From: Rossellomorea marisflavi
GTDB lineage: Bacteria > Bacillota > Bacilli > Bacillales > Bacillaceae_B
NCBI RefSeq assembly: GCF_009806575.1
Contig: NZ_CP047095.1
Span: 3,352,001 to 3,416,000, forward strand
Length of the DNA: 64,000 bases
Direction of reading: 5' to 3'
Shown piece after piece: positions 42,526-50,145 of the stretch. Position 1 is the first letter of the stretch, and each line of letters begins with the position of its first letter. The position numbers and the translations under genes are program-made. Below the pieces are notes generated by a model. The model saw only the letters and a list, made by a program, of their open reading frames with translations, made no database searches and was not told where the DNA came from.

Positions 42526-43290
42526 TCATATCGTCCATTGGCCAAGATGGTCCAGAGAATAAGTGGGCTGTTCCTTTTTCTCCTTCAGCATCTCCTTCGG
42601 TGTCACACCCGTGTGCACCATCAGGGTATCGATTCCCGCACGGATCCCAGCCATGATGTCGGTGTCATAGTTATCTCCTACCATGAGGGTCTCTTCTTTA
42701 CTGGTACCTAGTACCGTAAGAGCCTGTTCCATGATGATCGGTTCGGGTTTCCCGATAAATACTGGCTCCGTCCCCGTCGAAACGGTCACGACTGCCGTCA
42801 ACGAGCCGTTCCCCGGGAGAAGTCCCCTTTCAGTGGGAATGGCGATGTCTCCATTGGTCGAGATAAACTCTGCCCCGTTCCGAACCGCAAGGCAGGCAAG
42901 CGATAATTTTTCATAATTGATCTCCCTGTCGATTCCAACAATGACGAAGTCCACACCTTCATCTTTCAGGGTGATTCCTTTATCCACGAGTGCATCGCGG
43001 ATTCCTTCCTCACCAATGACATAGGCACTGCCACCGGCTTTACGATCATGTACGTATTGAGCGGTCGCCATCGACGTCGTAAACACTTGCGCGGCTTCCG
43101 CCGGGATATCAAATCCACGCAGCTTTTCTGCCACCTGTTCCGGTCTACGGGAGGAGTTATTCGTCACAAACAGATAAGGAATTCCCTTGTGTTGGAGACT
43201 GCGGATGAAATCACCCGCTTCTTCAATCTTTTCCGACCCTTTATACATCGTCCCATCCAAGTCGATGAGATACCCTTTATAATCCTTCAT
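42526..43290 (-). CDS. yutF: HAD-superfamily phosphatase YutF (NagD-like)
   Basis: 254 residues from ATG 43290 behind GAGGTG. HAD type IIA: motif I YLIDLDGTMYKG, motif II FVTNNSSRRP, motif III with GKPEPIIMEQAL (Lys) and motif IV LMVGDNYDTDIMAG. NagD-like phosphatase acting on nucleotides or sugar phosphates in the cytoplasm; B. subtilis YutF has 256 aa. Likely co-transcribed from yutE across a hairpin. Substrate not known from sequence. Confidence 0.92.
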   Translation of the reverse strand: MKDYKGYLIDLDGTMYKGSEKIEEAGDFIRSLQHKGIPYLFVTNNSSRRPEQVAEKLRGFDIPAEAAQVFTTSMATAQYVHDRKAGGSAYVIGEEGIRDALVDKGITLKDEGVDFVIVGIDREINYEKLSLACLAVRNGAEFISTNGDIAIPTERGLLPGNGSLTAVVTVSTGTEPVFIGKPEPIIMEQALTVLGTSKEETLMVGDNYDTDIMAGIRAGIDTLMVHTGVTPKEMLKEKKEQPTYSLDHLGQWTI

Positions 43291-43308
43291 TTTCTTCACC
43301 TCATCAAG

Positions 43309-43336
43309 AAAACGCTTTCTGTACAGAAAGCGTTTT
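43309..43336 (-). terminator. Perfect 28-bp palindrome between yutE and yutF
   Basis: AAAACGCTTTCTGT / ACAGAAAGCGTTTT. It lies nine bases upstream of the yutF ribosome binding site and just after the yutE stop. It may be a terminator of yutE (partial, since the T run is only TTTT) or an RNA element affecting yutF expression. Confidence 0.6.
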
Positions 43337-43340
43337 GTTA

Positions 43341-43778
43341 TCAATTTTTAAATGCCGATACCGGTCCAAGCTCGTTCTCAAGATAGCTCCTGATTTGATA
43401 AGGGAACCGCTCCAGATTCGCCTTGATATCTTCCAGCAAGGCATGGATCTCCTGAATGTCGACAGACGGATAATCCTGAACAAGGTCCTTCCGTTTGGCA
43501 ATGAACCGCTTGAAGTCTTCACTCATCGCTTCGTCGATCACGTTTTCATCGAGGAGGATATCAATGATATCATCATAACTCCCTGGATCCCTCATGATGA
43601 AACCATCGATCATGCTGTTGCCTACATCCAGGATCGATTCAATCAAGGTATGGGCAATCCGCTCAAGGGCAAGCTTCCCGTAGGGCTTGTCCCATCCCTG
43701 GCCTTCAGTATAGAGGACCAGTTGATGCTGCATGAATACGAGTCTTTCTTCAATCTTTTCCCTATCCACAAAATACAT
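43341..43778 (-). CDS. yutE: HEPN-domain (DUF86/HepT-like) protein YutE
   Basis: 145 residues from ATG 43778 behind GAGGTGG. All-helical HepT-like fold: REKIEERLVFMQHQLVLY, LALERIAHTLIESILDVGNSMIDGF, DIIDILLDENVIDEAMSEDFKRFIAKRKDLVQDYPSVD. In HepT toxins the last segment carries Rx4-6H (RNxLVHxY); here it reads RKDLVQDY, with Gln in place of the catalytic His. No MNT nucleotidyltransferase partner is adjacent. It is therefore probably not an active RNase; role unknown. Orthologue of B. subtilis YutE (144 aa). Confidence 0.85.
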   Translation of the reverse strand: MYFVDREKIEERLVFMQHQLVLYTEGQGWDKPYGKLALERIAHTLIESILDVGNSMIDGFIMRDPGSYDDIIDILLDENVIDEAMSEDFKRFIAKRKDLVQDYPSVDIQEIHALLEDIKANLERFPYQIRSYLENELGPVSAFKN

Positions 43779-43909
43779 TATGTCCACCTCATCTCGCAGT
43801 ACTGTCCCCATTTTATCACAGATTCCAGTAACCGACTAAGGACAGATGTTGCACATAAACCTGATTTTGTTATGATGAATGAAGCGATATACAAATGGAG
43901 GGAATACAA

Positions 43910-44179
43910 GTGGAAGAACGTTTTTATCTTTATGACGACATTGAACAGACCCGTACCCGCTTTGTCAGCTTCATGGGAGAAGAGCAGCGATACGACCTGG
44001 CCATCACCCAGACAGAACGCTACTACGGGAAATCCCTGGTTTTTGATCTGCAGGGTAACCGCTTCGCCATCATCGGGCGCGATGACCTGGATGAACCCGG
44101 TTATCTGGAAAGCACATTCAAGCTCACAGAAGAAGAAGCCATCGAATTAAGGGATTTCCTCTCTGAAGTCATCATGTAA
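43910..44179 (+). CDS. DUF3055 (SAV0927-like) small protein
   Basis: 89 residues from GTG 43910, eight bases after GGAGG; the ATG at 43895 is part of that site. Sequence RFYLYDDIEQTRTRFVSFMGEEQRYDLAITQTERYYGKSLVFDLQGNRFAIIGRDDLDEPGYLE matches the DUF3055 family of Firmicutes as I recall. Alpha/beta, soluble, acidic at the end. Function unknown. It is followed by another small gene in the same direction. Confidence 0.8.
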   Translation: MEERFYLYDDIEQTRTRFVSFMGEEQRYDLAITQTERYYGKSLVFDLQGNRFAIIGRDDLDEPGYLESTFKLTEEEAIELRDFLSEVIM

Positions 44180-44239
44180 TCATGAATGAAGCTTCCCCGC
44201 CTTTCACATACTATTCCCAAACGAAAGTGAGGGAATACC

Positions 44240-44530
44240 ATGCCGGATAAAGAGAATCAGTCGTATACAGACTTCTCCAATGTAGAAACGGGTAGAAACT
44301 TCCTCGTCCCTGAGACCCTTCCAGAAGGGCCGTATGGTTCGCCCATCGGGAAGAAGACCCCCGTTGAGAACAAAAGCACCCCCTGGAAAGACGGACAGCG
44401 CTATTATAGCGCCTTCAACTACGAAAACAAATCGCTCCATCAGGATATTCCTCGGCAAATGCCGGGTGCCCATCCTCCCCATGCGGATCCGGACCGGAAT
44501 GAAGAACCGCCTTATACTGAAAATGAGTAA
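44240..44530 (+). CDS. Small proline-rich cytosolic protein, unknown function
   Basis: 96 residues, ATG behind AGTGAGGG. Predicted largely disordered: YTDFSNVETGRNFLVPETLPEGPYGSPIG, TPWKDGQRYYSAFNYENKSLHQDIPRQMPGAHPPHADP. It matches a conserved small Bacillaceae protein that I have seen annotated only as cytosolic. No motif identifies a role. Possibly co-transcribed with the preceding DUF3055 gene; shares a bidirectional terminator with yutD. Confidence 0.75.
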   Translation: MPDKENQSYTDFSNVETGRNFLVPETLPEGPYGSPIGKKTPVENKSTPWKDGQRYYSAFNYENKSLHQDIPRQMPGAHPPHADPDRNEEPPYTENE

Positions 44531-44531
44531 A

Positions 44532-44567
44532 AACAAAAGGAACAACATAGGCGTTGTTCCTTTTGTT
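44532..44567. terminator. Bidirectional terminator before yutD
   Basis: AACAAAAGGAACAAC-ATAGGC-GTTGTTCCTTTTGTT perfect 15-bp stem. Confidence 0.9.
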
Positions 44568-44842
44568 CATTTCTTGACTTTTTTCACAAGAAAGTATGCA
44601 CAACCGAAGTTACAGTACTCGTACAGGTAATCCTTATGGGTGCTCACCTTTGTATCAAAGGAAGACTTCTGGTTCTGATCATCGAAGAACCCCTTCAGCC
44701 GAAGCTGACCGTACCCCCAGTCCCCCAAGATGTAATCATATTTACTCAAGATATCACTGTAACGTTCCTTGAATGCTTCCTCATTGAATCCATCCCGATA
44801 CTCATCTATGATTTCATAGCATGCATTCTGTATGCAGATCAT
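44567..44842 (-). CDS. yutD: YutD family protein (DUF1027)
   Basis: 91 residues. MICIQNACYEIIDEYRDGFNEEAFKERYSDILSKYDYILGDWGYGQLRLKGFF and DYLYEYCNFGCAYFLVKK are the DUF1027 hallmark. Small cytoplasmic alpha/beta protein with three or four Cys; function unknown. Position between yutE and lipA matches B. subtilis. Divergent from yutC. Confidence 0.92.
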   Translation of the reverse strand: MICIQNACYEIIDEYRDGFNEEAFKERYSDILSKYDYILGDWGYGQLRLKGFFDDQNQKSSFDTKVSTHKDYLYEYCNFGCAYFLVKKVKK

Positions 44843-44957
44843 ATGCTCCCACCTACTTTCCTTTTTCTCTCTACTTTAAATTATAACGGATTGTCCATTA
44901 ATTACTATGATAAATTGCATTTCAGGTTGGTCACCCTAGAAATAGGGGGTGTTTTGA

Positions 44958-45659
44958 TTGAAGAAAACATTCGTAAGCTTTGCCATTCTCGGCCTAACTG
45001 TGACAAGTGCCGGCTGTAATGGCATCAACAAGTCGAATGAAGAAATGTTCCATGACAACGGAAATACGATCAATGTCAACGACAGAGAAGATCTCTATAA
45101 CGAAGACAGCTGGACCAAAAAAGGCTCACAACGCGGGGAAGACTTCGGATACGTGCGACACCAAAAGAACCCCGGCAACAACGCCATGCCCATGAAGGAT
45201 ATGTACAGCATCAACAGGGAACAAGTGGCTGATACGATCAGTAAAATGAGCGTTGCCATCCCACATGTCAAAGACTGTGCGACCCTCGTTACCGACGAAG
45301 AGGTCCTCGTGTCATATGTAACGGATAAAACCGATAAAGACGGACGATTCAATGTCGCCGATCAGGTGAAAAAAACCGCCATGTCAGTCATCCCAAGATG
45401 GTACCACGTATATGTAACCGATGATAAAGCCCTCATGAGGGACGTCGAAAATCTGGCCAAGATGGATACCGATAGCGAGAACGTAAGCGACAGCATCGAT
45501 AACACCATCAGCCTCATGCTACAGGATTCCCCCCAGGGCCGGGAAATAAACAACGGTGAAAACGCCAACGGCGAAATGTCCTCCGATTACGAAATGCAAG
45601 ACGACGACGTCCACCAGATCAATCAGGATAAAATCAGAAAAGACTATATCATGGACTAA
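44958..45659 (+). CDS. yutC: YhcN/YlaJ-family sporulation lipoprotein YutC
   Basis: 233 residues, TTG start behind AGGGGGTG. Signal peptide with lipobox VTSAGC (Cys20). The YhcN/YlaJ domain spans about residues 85-180: REQVADTISKMSVAIPHVKDCATLVTDEEVLVSYVTD, RWYHVYVTDDKALMRDVENLA. The tail is acidic and Asn-rich. These lipoproteins accumulate in forespores and localise to spore membranes. Located as yutC in B. subtilis. It is followed directly by the 126-bp repeats. Confidence 0.85.
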   Translation: MKKTFVSFAILGLTVTSAGCNGINKSNEEMFHDNGNTINVNDREDLYNEDSWTKKGSQRGEDFGYVRHQKNPGNNAMPMKDMYSINREQVADTISKMSVAIPHVKDCATLVTDEEVLVSYVTDKTDKDGRFNVADQVKKTAMSVIPRWYHVYVTDDKALMRDVENLAKMDTDSENVSDSIDNTISLMLQDSPQGREINNGENANGEMSSDYEMQDDDVHQINQDKIRKDYIMD

Positions 45660-46033
45660 CGAAAAGCGGAGGCGGGTCGCACTGAGGCGACAAGCATAAG
45701 GCGAAGCACTCAGAAAGGCGCCCTTTGCCTTTTTGAGTGCTTTGACTTATGACCTCGAGCCTCAACACGCCGGAGCTGGACATCACGAAAAGCGGAGGCG
45801 GGTCGCACTGAGGCGACAAGCATAAGGCGAAGCACTCGGAAAGGCGCCCTTTGCCTTTTTGAGTGCTTTGACTTATGACCTCGAGCCTCAACACGCCGGA
45901 GCTGGACATCACGAAAAGCGGAGGCGGGTCGCACTGAGGCGACAAGCATAAGGCGAGACATCCGGAAAGGAGTTCTTTGCCTTTTCGGTTGTCTTGACTT
46001 ATGGCCTTGAGCCTCCCGTCCCCAAACATCAAG
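45660..46033. repeat. Three tandem copies of a 126-bp hairpin-forming repeat
   Basis: Units start at 45660, 45786 and 45912. The first two differ by one visible base. Each folds as nested stems: GAGGC/GCCTC outside, CATAAG/CTTATG inside that, and AAGCACTC...AAAGGC / GCCTTT...GAGTGCTT at the tip. The third unit keeps the outer and middle stems, but its tip is GACATCCG / CGGTTGTC; the pairing is retained by changes on both sides. Conserved flanks are AAAAGCGGAGGCGGGTCGCA. I recall related GACAAGCATAAGGCG elements scattered in many Bacillus genomes. The long minus-strand ORFs over this region are by-products of the repeats. Confidence 0.93.
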
Positions 46034-46062
46034 AAAGCATCCCGGGTTCCGGGATGCTTTTT
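46034..46062 (-). terminator. Terminator of lipA
   Basis: AAAGCATCCCGG-GTT-CCGGGATGCTTT. Confidence 0.88.
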
Positions 46063-46067
46063 GGGTA

Positions 46068-46985
46068 TTATGCGTTTTGGATTTCTTGTTCACCAGCTGC
46101 CTGTCTTGCTTTGGCTGCCGCATTGACTTGTTCGTCCGCGTGGTACGAAGAACGTACAAGCGGGCCTGCTTCACAGTGGCTGAAGCCTTTTTCCATGGCG
46201 GCTTCACGAAGTTCTGCGAACTCATCTGGGTGGTAGTATTTTTGTACTTTGAGGTGCTTCTTGGAAGGCTGCAGATATTGACCGAGCGTCACGATATCCA
46301 CATGGTTTGCACGAAGGTCGTCCATTGTTTCAAGGATCTCTTCCTTCGTTTCACCAAGCCCCACCATGATGCTTGATTTCGTCGGGATGTCAGGGTTGAG
46401 TTCTTTGGCACGGCGAAGGAACTCAAGGGTACGGTCGTACGTTGCACGGGCACGAACTCTTGGAGTCAAACGGCGTACCGTTTCCACGTTATAGTTCATG
46501 ATATCCGGTTTCGCATCCATCAATGTTTTGATGTTTTCGAAAACTCCGCCCATATCGGATGGTAGTACTTCAATAGACGTGAAAGGACTCTTGCGGCGGA
46601 TCGCACGCACCGTTTCAGCAAATACTTGGGATCCTCCATCTTTCAAATCATCACGAGCAACTGCTGTGACAACCACGTGTTTCAGGTTCATGAGCTGCAC
46701 AGAATCCGCAACGCGTTCAGGTTCTGCCAGATCAAGTTCATTTGGAAGGCCTGTTTTGACCGCACAGAAGCGGCAGGCACGCGTACATACGTCACCAAGG
46801 ATCATGAATGTAGCCGTACGGCGTGTTCCCCAGCATTCATGGATATTCGGACAGCGGGCTTCTTCACATACTGTGTGAAGATTCTTTTCCCTCATCATTT
46901 TCTTAAGACCCATATAATTATCATTCGTATTCAGCTTAATTTTAAGCCAATCCGGTTTTCTGATATGTTCTTCTTTCTTACTCAT
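46068..46985 (-). CDS. lipA: Lipoyl synthase
   Basis: 305 residues from ATG 46985, nine bases after AGGAG. Radical-SAM enzyme with two 4Fe-4S clusters: auxiliary cluster cysteines in [15 protein letters not shown], radical-[11 protein letters not shown], and the C-terminal [10 protein letters not shown] with the Ser ligand. It inserts two sulfur atoms into octanoylated domains (via GcvH/E2) to form lipoate. It depends on SufBCDSU and carriers such as ErpA and YutI encoded nearby. B. subtilis length is 298. Confidence 0.97.
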   Translation of the reverse strand: MSKKEEHIRKPDWLKIKLNTNDNYMGLKKMMREKNLHTVCEEARCPNIHECWGTRRTATFMILGDVCTRACRFCAVKTGLPNELDLAEPERVADSVQLMNLKHVVVTAVARDDLKDGGSQVFAETVRAIRRKSPFTSIEVLPSDMGGVFENIKTLMDAKPDIMNYNVETVRRLTPRVRARATYDRTLEFLRRAKELNPDIPTKSSIMVGLGETKEEILETMDDLRANHVDIVTLGQYLQPSKKHLKVQKYYHPDEFAELREAAMEKGFSHCEAGPLVRSSYHADEQVNAAAKARQAAGEQEIQNA

Positions 46986-47215
46986 CCTCCACATCTCCTA
47001 TCCTAAATAGTTGACTTAGGCAAAGAGTGAAACGCAAATACAGCTCGTTCATCTTATGTAAAAAAGCCATCATCAATAAGTCTCTTTTGTCACTTTATCA
47101 TACTAAAAATGCGAAAACAAGCATGCTGACCATGATTACCATTTATTGATGTTAATGAAAATGCGTTCTGGAAACAAACTAAAAACAGATAGAAATCCTA
47201 GGAGGGTTGCCCTTG

Positions 47216-48207
47216 TTGAAAAAGGTGATATTCGCTGCTCTCATGTTCTTCTTCATTGTCATCCATCCGGTTCAACTGACCGTCGCAAAGGAAATGTCAG
47301 AGGAACAGATCCATAACAAAAGGATGGGGCTTTTCAAAAAAAATGAAGCCCTCACCCAGATTCCCTGGTATTATATGGCGGCCATCGATCAATACGAGAG
47401 GAGTTTACGCTTCTCCAGGCAGGACAGGGAAAAACCCACCTCGCCGATCTCCATTCACATCAGCCCTGAAACATGGACCGGCGCCCTCAATCCCAACCGG
47501 GAAGATGCCAATCCATTGACCATCTCCCTATTCGACGGGTTCGGTCGCGATGGAGACCTTGACGGGAAAGCCAGCCTGCTGAGTGATGAGGATCGCCTTG
47601 CATCCCTTTCCCACTTCATTCTCCGCTACGGGATCGATCACGATAATGTGAAGCTTGCCCTATGGGAGTATTACAAGCGGGATAAGACTGTCAGCATCAT
47701 CATGGGGAAAGCACTGGTGTACAAGAAGTTCGACACGATCCACCTCAACGCGAAAGCATTCCCGCTCCCCCAGAGGTATAACTACAGCTACCGGAATACA
47801 TGGGGTGATGCCCGGGGTTGGGGCGGTAAACGGATGCATGAAGGCACAGACCTGTTTGCCGATTACGGGGTACCGGTCCGGTCGACTTCATACGGCATCG
47901 TCGAAATGAAAGGATGGAATCGATATGGGGGATGGCGCATCGGAATACGTGATATCAATAATACGTATCACTATTATGCACATCTAAACGGATTCTCCAA
48001 AGATCTGAAGATCGGACAGGTCGTTAAGCCCGGCACGGTGATCGGAGGAGTGGGAAGTTCCGGATACGGCCCCCGGGGACGGCAGGAAAATTCCCGCCCC
48101 ACCTTCATTATGGTATGTACAAAGACAATGGAATCACTGAGTGGTCCTTCGACCCGTATCCCCATCTGAAAATGTGGGAGCGGAAGGATCGGGCCAAGGG
48201 AGAATAA
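47216..48207 (+). pseudogene. yunA: YunA, M23-family cell-wall peptidase, frameshifted near the 3' end
   Basis: TTG start (47216; TTG 47213 is also possible) after GGAGGG, then signal peptide MKKVIFAALMFFFIVIHPVQ. The M23 domain begins near residue 205: RMHEGTDLFADYGVPVRS (HxxxD zinc ligands), YHYYAHLNGFS and VIGGVGSSGYGP. Right after GYGP the reading frame shifts by one base near 48070-48085, in a GC-rich run. The remaining reading in the next frame is intact: GTAGKFPPHLHYGMYKDNG, with the HLH zinc motif, ending at TAA 48207. As given, the gene would lose the last Zn ligand. It may be a recent pseudogene, a sequencing or assembly error, or less likely a programmed shift. Confidence 0.85.
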
Positions 48208-48209
48208 AA

Positions 48210-48247
48210 AAAGCAGACAAGGGAGGTCATCCCATCGTCTGCTTTTT
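48210..48247. terminator. Bidirectional terminator after yunA and metS
   Basis: AAGCAGAC...GGGA-GGTCA-TCCC...GTCTGCTT, with A and T runs on either side. Confidence 0.8.
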
Positions 48248-48249
48248 CC

Positions 48250-48363
48250 TTATGCCTGCTTCTGCTTTTTCGAACTGATGACGGCATTGGCTATGCTCGC
48301 TACAAGTCCGCCCCAAATGATTACGATACCAACGATCATGCTGATGATTGCTCCTGTACCCAT
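48250..48363 (-). CDS. metS: MetS-like small subunit of a methionine/alanine NSS transporter, 37 residues
   Basis: ATG at 48363 overlaps the stop of the upstream transporter (TAATG) and is preceded by AAGGAGG. The product starts MGTGAIISMIVGIVIIWGGL and ends SSKKQKQA: a single transmembrane helix with a short basic tail. This is the pattern of the MetS/NSS small-subunit family, which in Corynebacterium MetPS is required for methionine and alanine uptake. The tight coupling to the transporter gene supports it. The gene is too short for standard gene-length thresholds. Confidence 0.88.
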   Translation of the reverse strand: MGTGAIISMIVGIVIIWGGLVASIANAVISSKKQKQA

Positions 48364-49892
48364 TAGCTTACCTCCTTGTATGTGGTGTCAGCTTCTGTTT
48401 TGGAGCTCCAACGCTTGACGGTAAAGAGGAATCCAAGTACAAGGGCAAAGGCTGCAACAGCCCATCCGCTTAAGTTGATGAACATATCTGGATACCCTTC
48501 ATAGTTTCCGTTTTCAGTGTCAAATTGTTTCAGAAGATTGATTTTGAACAATCCAAACATCATGAAACCGAGGACAACCGGTGTGATGACTCCTAGACAA
48601 ACCTTCCACCAGGCTCCGAGACGGATATCAGAGATTTCATTGGCATGCGCTTGAAGCGGGTTGAGCTTGCGCAAGAACCAAACGACCACGATGACTTCGA
48701 TCAAGCCGACGAATGCCACTCCGAATTGATTGATGAAGTAGTCAGCTACATCGAGGAAGCGCAACCCGTTCTGAGTCGCAAATAGAATAGAGACAATTGC
48801 CGAAAGTCCACCGCCGAACAAGACAGCCTTCTTGCGGGAGATTCCAAATTTCTCTGAGACCGCTGCGACATATGTCTCTGTGATTGAAATAAGAGAGGTC
48901 AAACCGGCTAAGACGAGAGATGCGAAGAAAAGGAAGCCGAATAACCCATTGAGTGCAGGAAAAGAATTGATGATCTGCGGAAACACTACAAAGGCGAGAC
49001 CAACGCCCCCACTAACGACATCCTGGACGGAAAGACCTTGGGATTGAGCCATGAATCCTAGTGCTGCAAAAACCCCAATACCGGCCAGCAACTCAAAACT
49101 GGAGTTACCAAATCCAGTGATGAACGCATTGTTGGTGATATCTGACTTCTTCGGAAGATAACTTGAGTACGTAATCATGATGGCGAATGCAATGGATAAA
49201 CTGAAGAAAATCTGTCCATATGCTGCTACCCATACGCTTGGATCAGCGATCTTTGAGAAATCAGGTTTGAAGAATGCATCCAGACCTTCCATTGCACCAG
49301 GAAGAGTGACGGCTCTGATTACAATGATTAAAAAGATAATAACAAGTGCAGGAATGAAAATCTTATTGGCTACTTCAATTCCTTTCTTAACTCCCCGGAA
49401 GAGAATCCCCAACGCCACCGCCCAAACGATGACCAATGGAATGAACACTCCAGGTACAATGCTTCCCGTCTGTCCGGCATCCGCTGACAAATTCAAATAT
49501 TTCCCGAAAAGAAACCCTTCTGTATCATCTCCCCATCCAAGATTGAAGGAGAATACGCTGTAAGACATGGCCCATGCAATGATGACCGAGTAGTAGGTCG
49601 AGATAATAAACGCAATGGCAACCTGCCACCAACCAAGCCATTCAAGCTTGCGGTTCATCCTGAAATAAGAGAGCGGAGCGGACCCTCGATATTTATGCCC
49701 GATCGTGAATTCCATGATCAAAAGTGGAATCCCCGCCGTTAAGAGGGCAAATAGATACGGGATGAAGAATGCCCCTCCTCCGTTCTCATAGGCGACTGCC
49801 GGGAATCGCCAGATATTCCCTAGTCCGATGGCGGATCCGACAGCCGCCATGATAAAACCTGCACGGGTGCCGAACTGACTGCGATTTTCCAT
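48363..49892 (-). CDS. NSS family Na+-dependent amino-acid importer, MetP-like large subunit
   Basis: 509 residues. NSS signature FGTRAGFIMAAVGSAIGLGNIWRFPAVAYENGGGAFFIPYL in TM1, twelve helices, and LTSLISITETYVAAVSEKFG in TM8. In the MetP group a small partner gene follows; here it overlaps by one base. It should import methionine, alanine or a related amino acid with Na+. No methionine riboswitch is seen in the short upstream region. The symbol metP is not used here, to avoid confusion with the ABC permease at the right edge. Confidence 0.88.
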   Translation of the reverse strand: MENRSQFGTRAGFIMAAVGSAIGLGNIWRFPAVAYENGGGAFFIPYLFALLTAGIPLLIMEFTIGHKYRGSAPLSYFRMNRKLEWLGWWQVAIAFIISTYYSVIIAWAMSYSVFSFNLGWGDDTEGFLFGKYLNLSADAGQTGSIVPGVFIPLVIVWAVALGILFRGVKKGIEVANKIFIPALVIIFLIIVIRAVTLPGAMEGLDAFFKPDFSKIADPSVWVAAYGQIFFSLSIAFAIMITYSSYLPKKSDITNNAFITGFGNSSFELLAGIGVFAALGFMAQSQGLSVQDVVSGGVGLAFVVFPQIINSFPALNGLFGFLFFASLVLAGLTSLISITETYVAAVSEKFGISRKKAVLFGGGLSAIVSILFATQNGLRFLDVADYFINQFGVAFVGLIEVIVVVWFLRKLNPLQAHANEISDIRLGAWWKVCLGVITPVVLGFMMFGLFKINLLKQFDTENGNYEGYPDMFINLSGWAVAAFALVLGFLFTVKRWSSKTEADTTYKEVS

Positions 49893-50117
49893 CTTATTTC
49901 CCCCTGTGTCATTCCAATCGGATTCGATTGAAATTTTTATATTTTCTGAACATTAAATCTAAAGACAGTATAGCTAGTTCTAGGACAATTGTCAAAGAGA
50001 TTTTTCATAATTCTGACACATTACAAGAGAATGCATTACTTATTCACCACGCCTCTTTCCCCATGTGAAGATGTACCTGCGGAGAACGGCTGACTCCCCA
50101 TCATCCCCCAAAAAAAA

Positions 50118-50142
50118 GAAGCCGGGATGAATTCCCGGCTTC
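50118..50142 (-). terminator. Terminator of the NhaC-family gene
   Basis: GAAGCCGGGA-TGAAT-TCCCGGCTTC with T7 on the minus strand. Confidence 0.9.
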
Positions 50143-50145
50143 CTG

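Noticed and set aside
43309-43336. cre site in the yutE-yutF palindrome
   Set aside because: The AAAGCG core looks similar, but the outer WTG and NCW positions do not match.
45649-46225. Minus-strand ORFs of 127 and 171 aa over the 126-bp repeats
   Set aside because: They are translations of the hairpin repeats (126 is a multiple of 3), overlap lipA and lack a start context.
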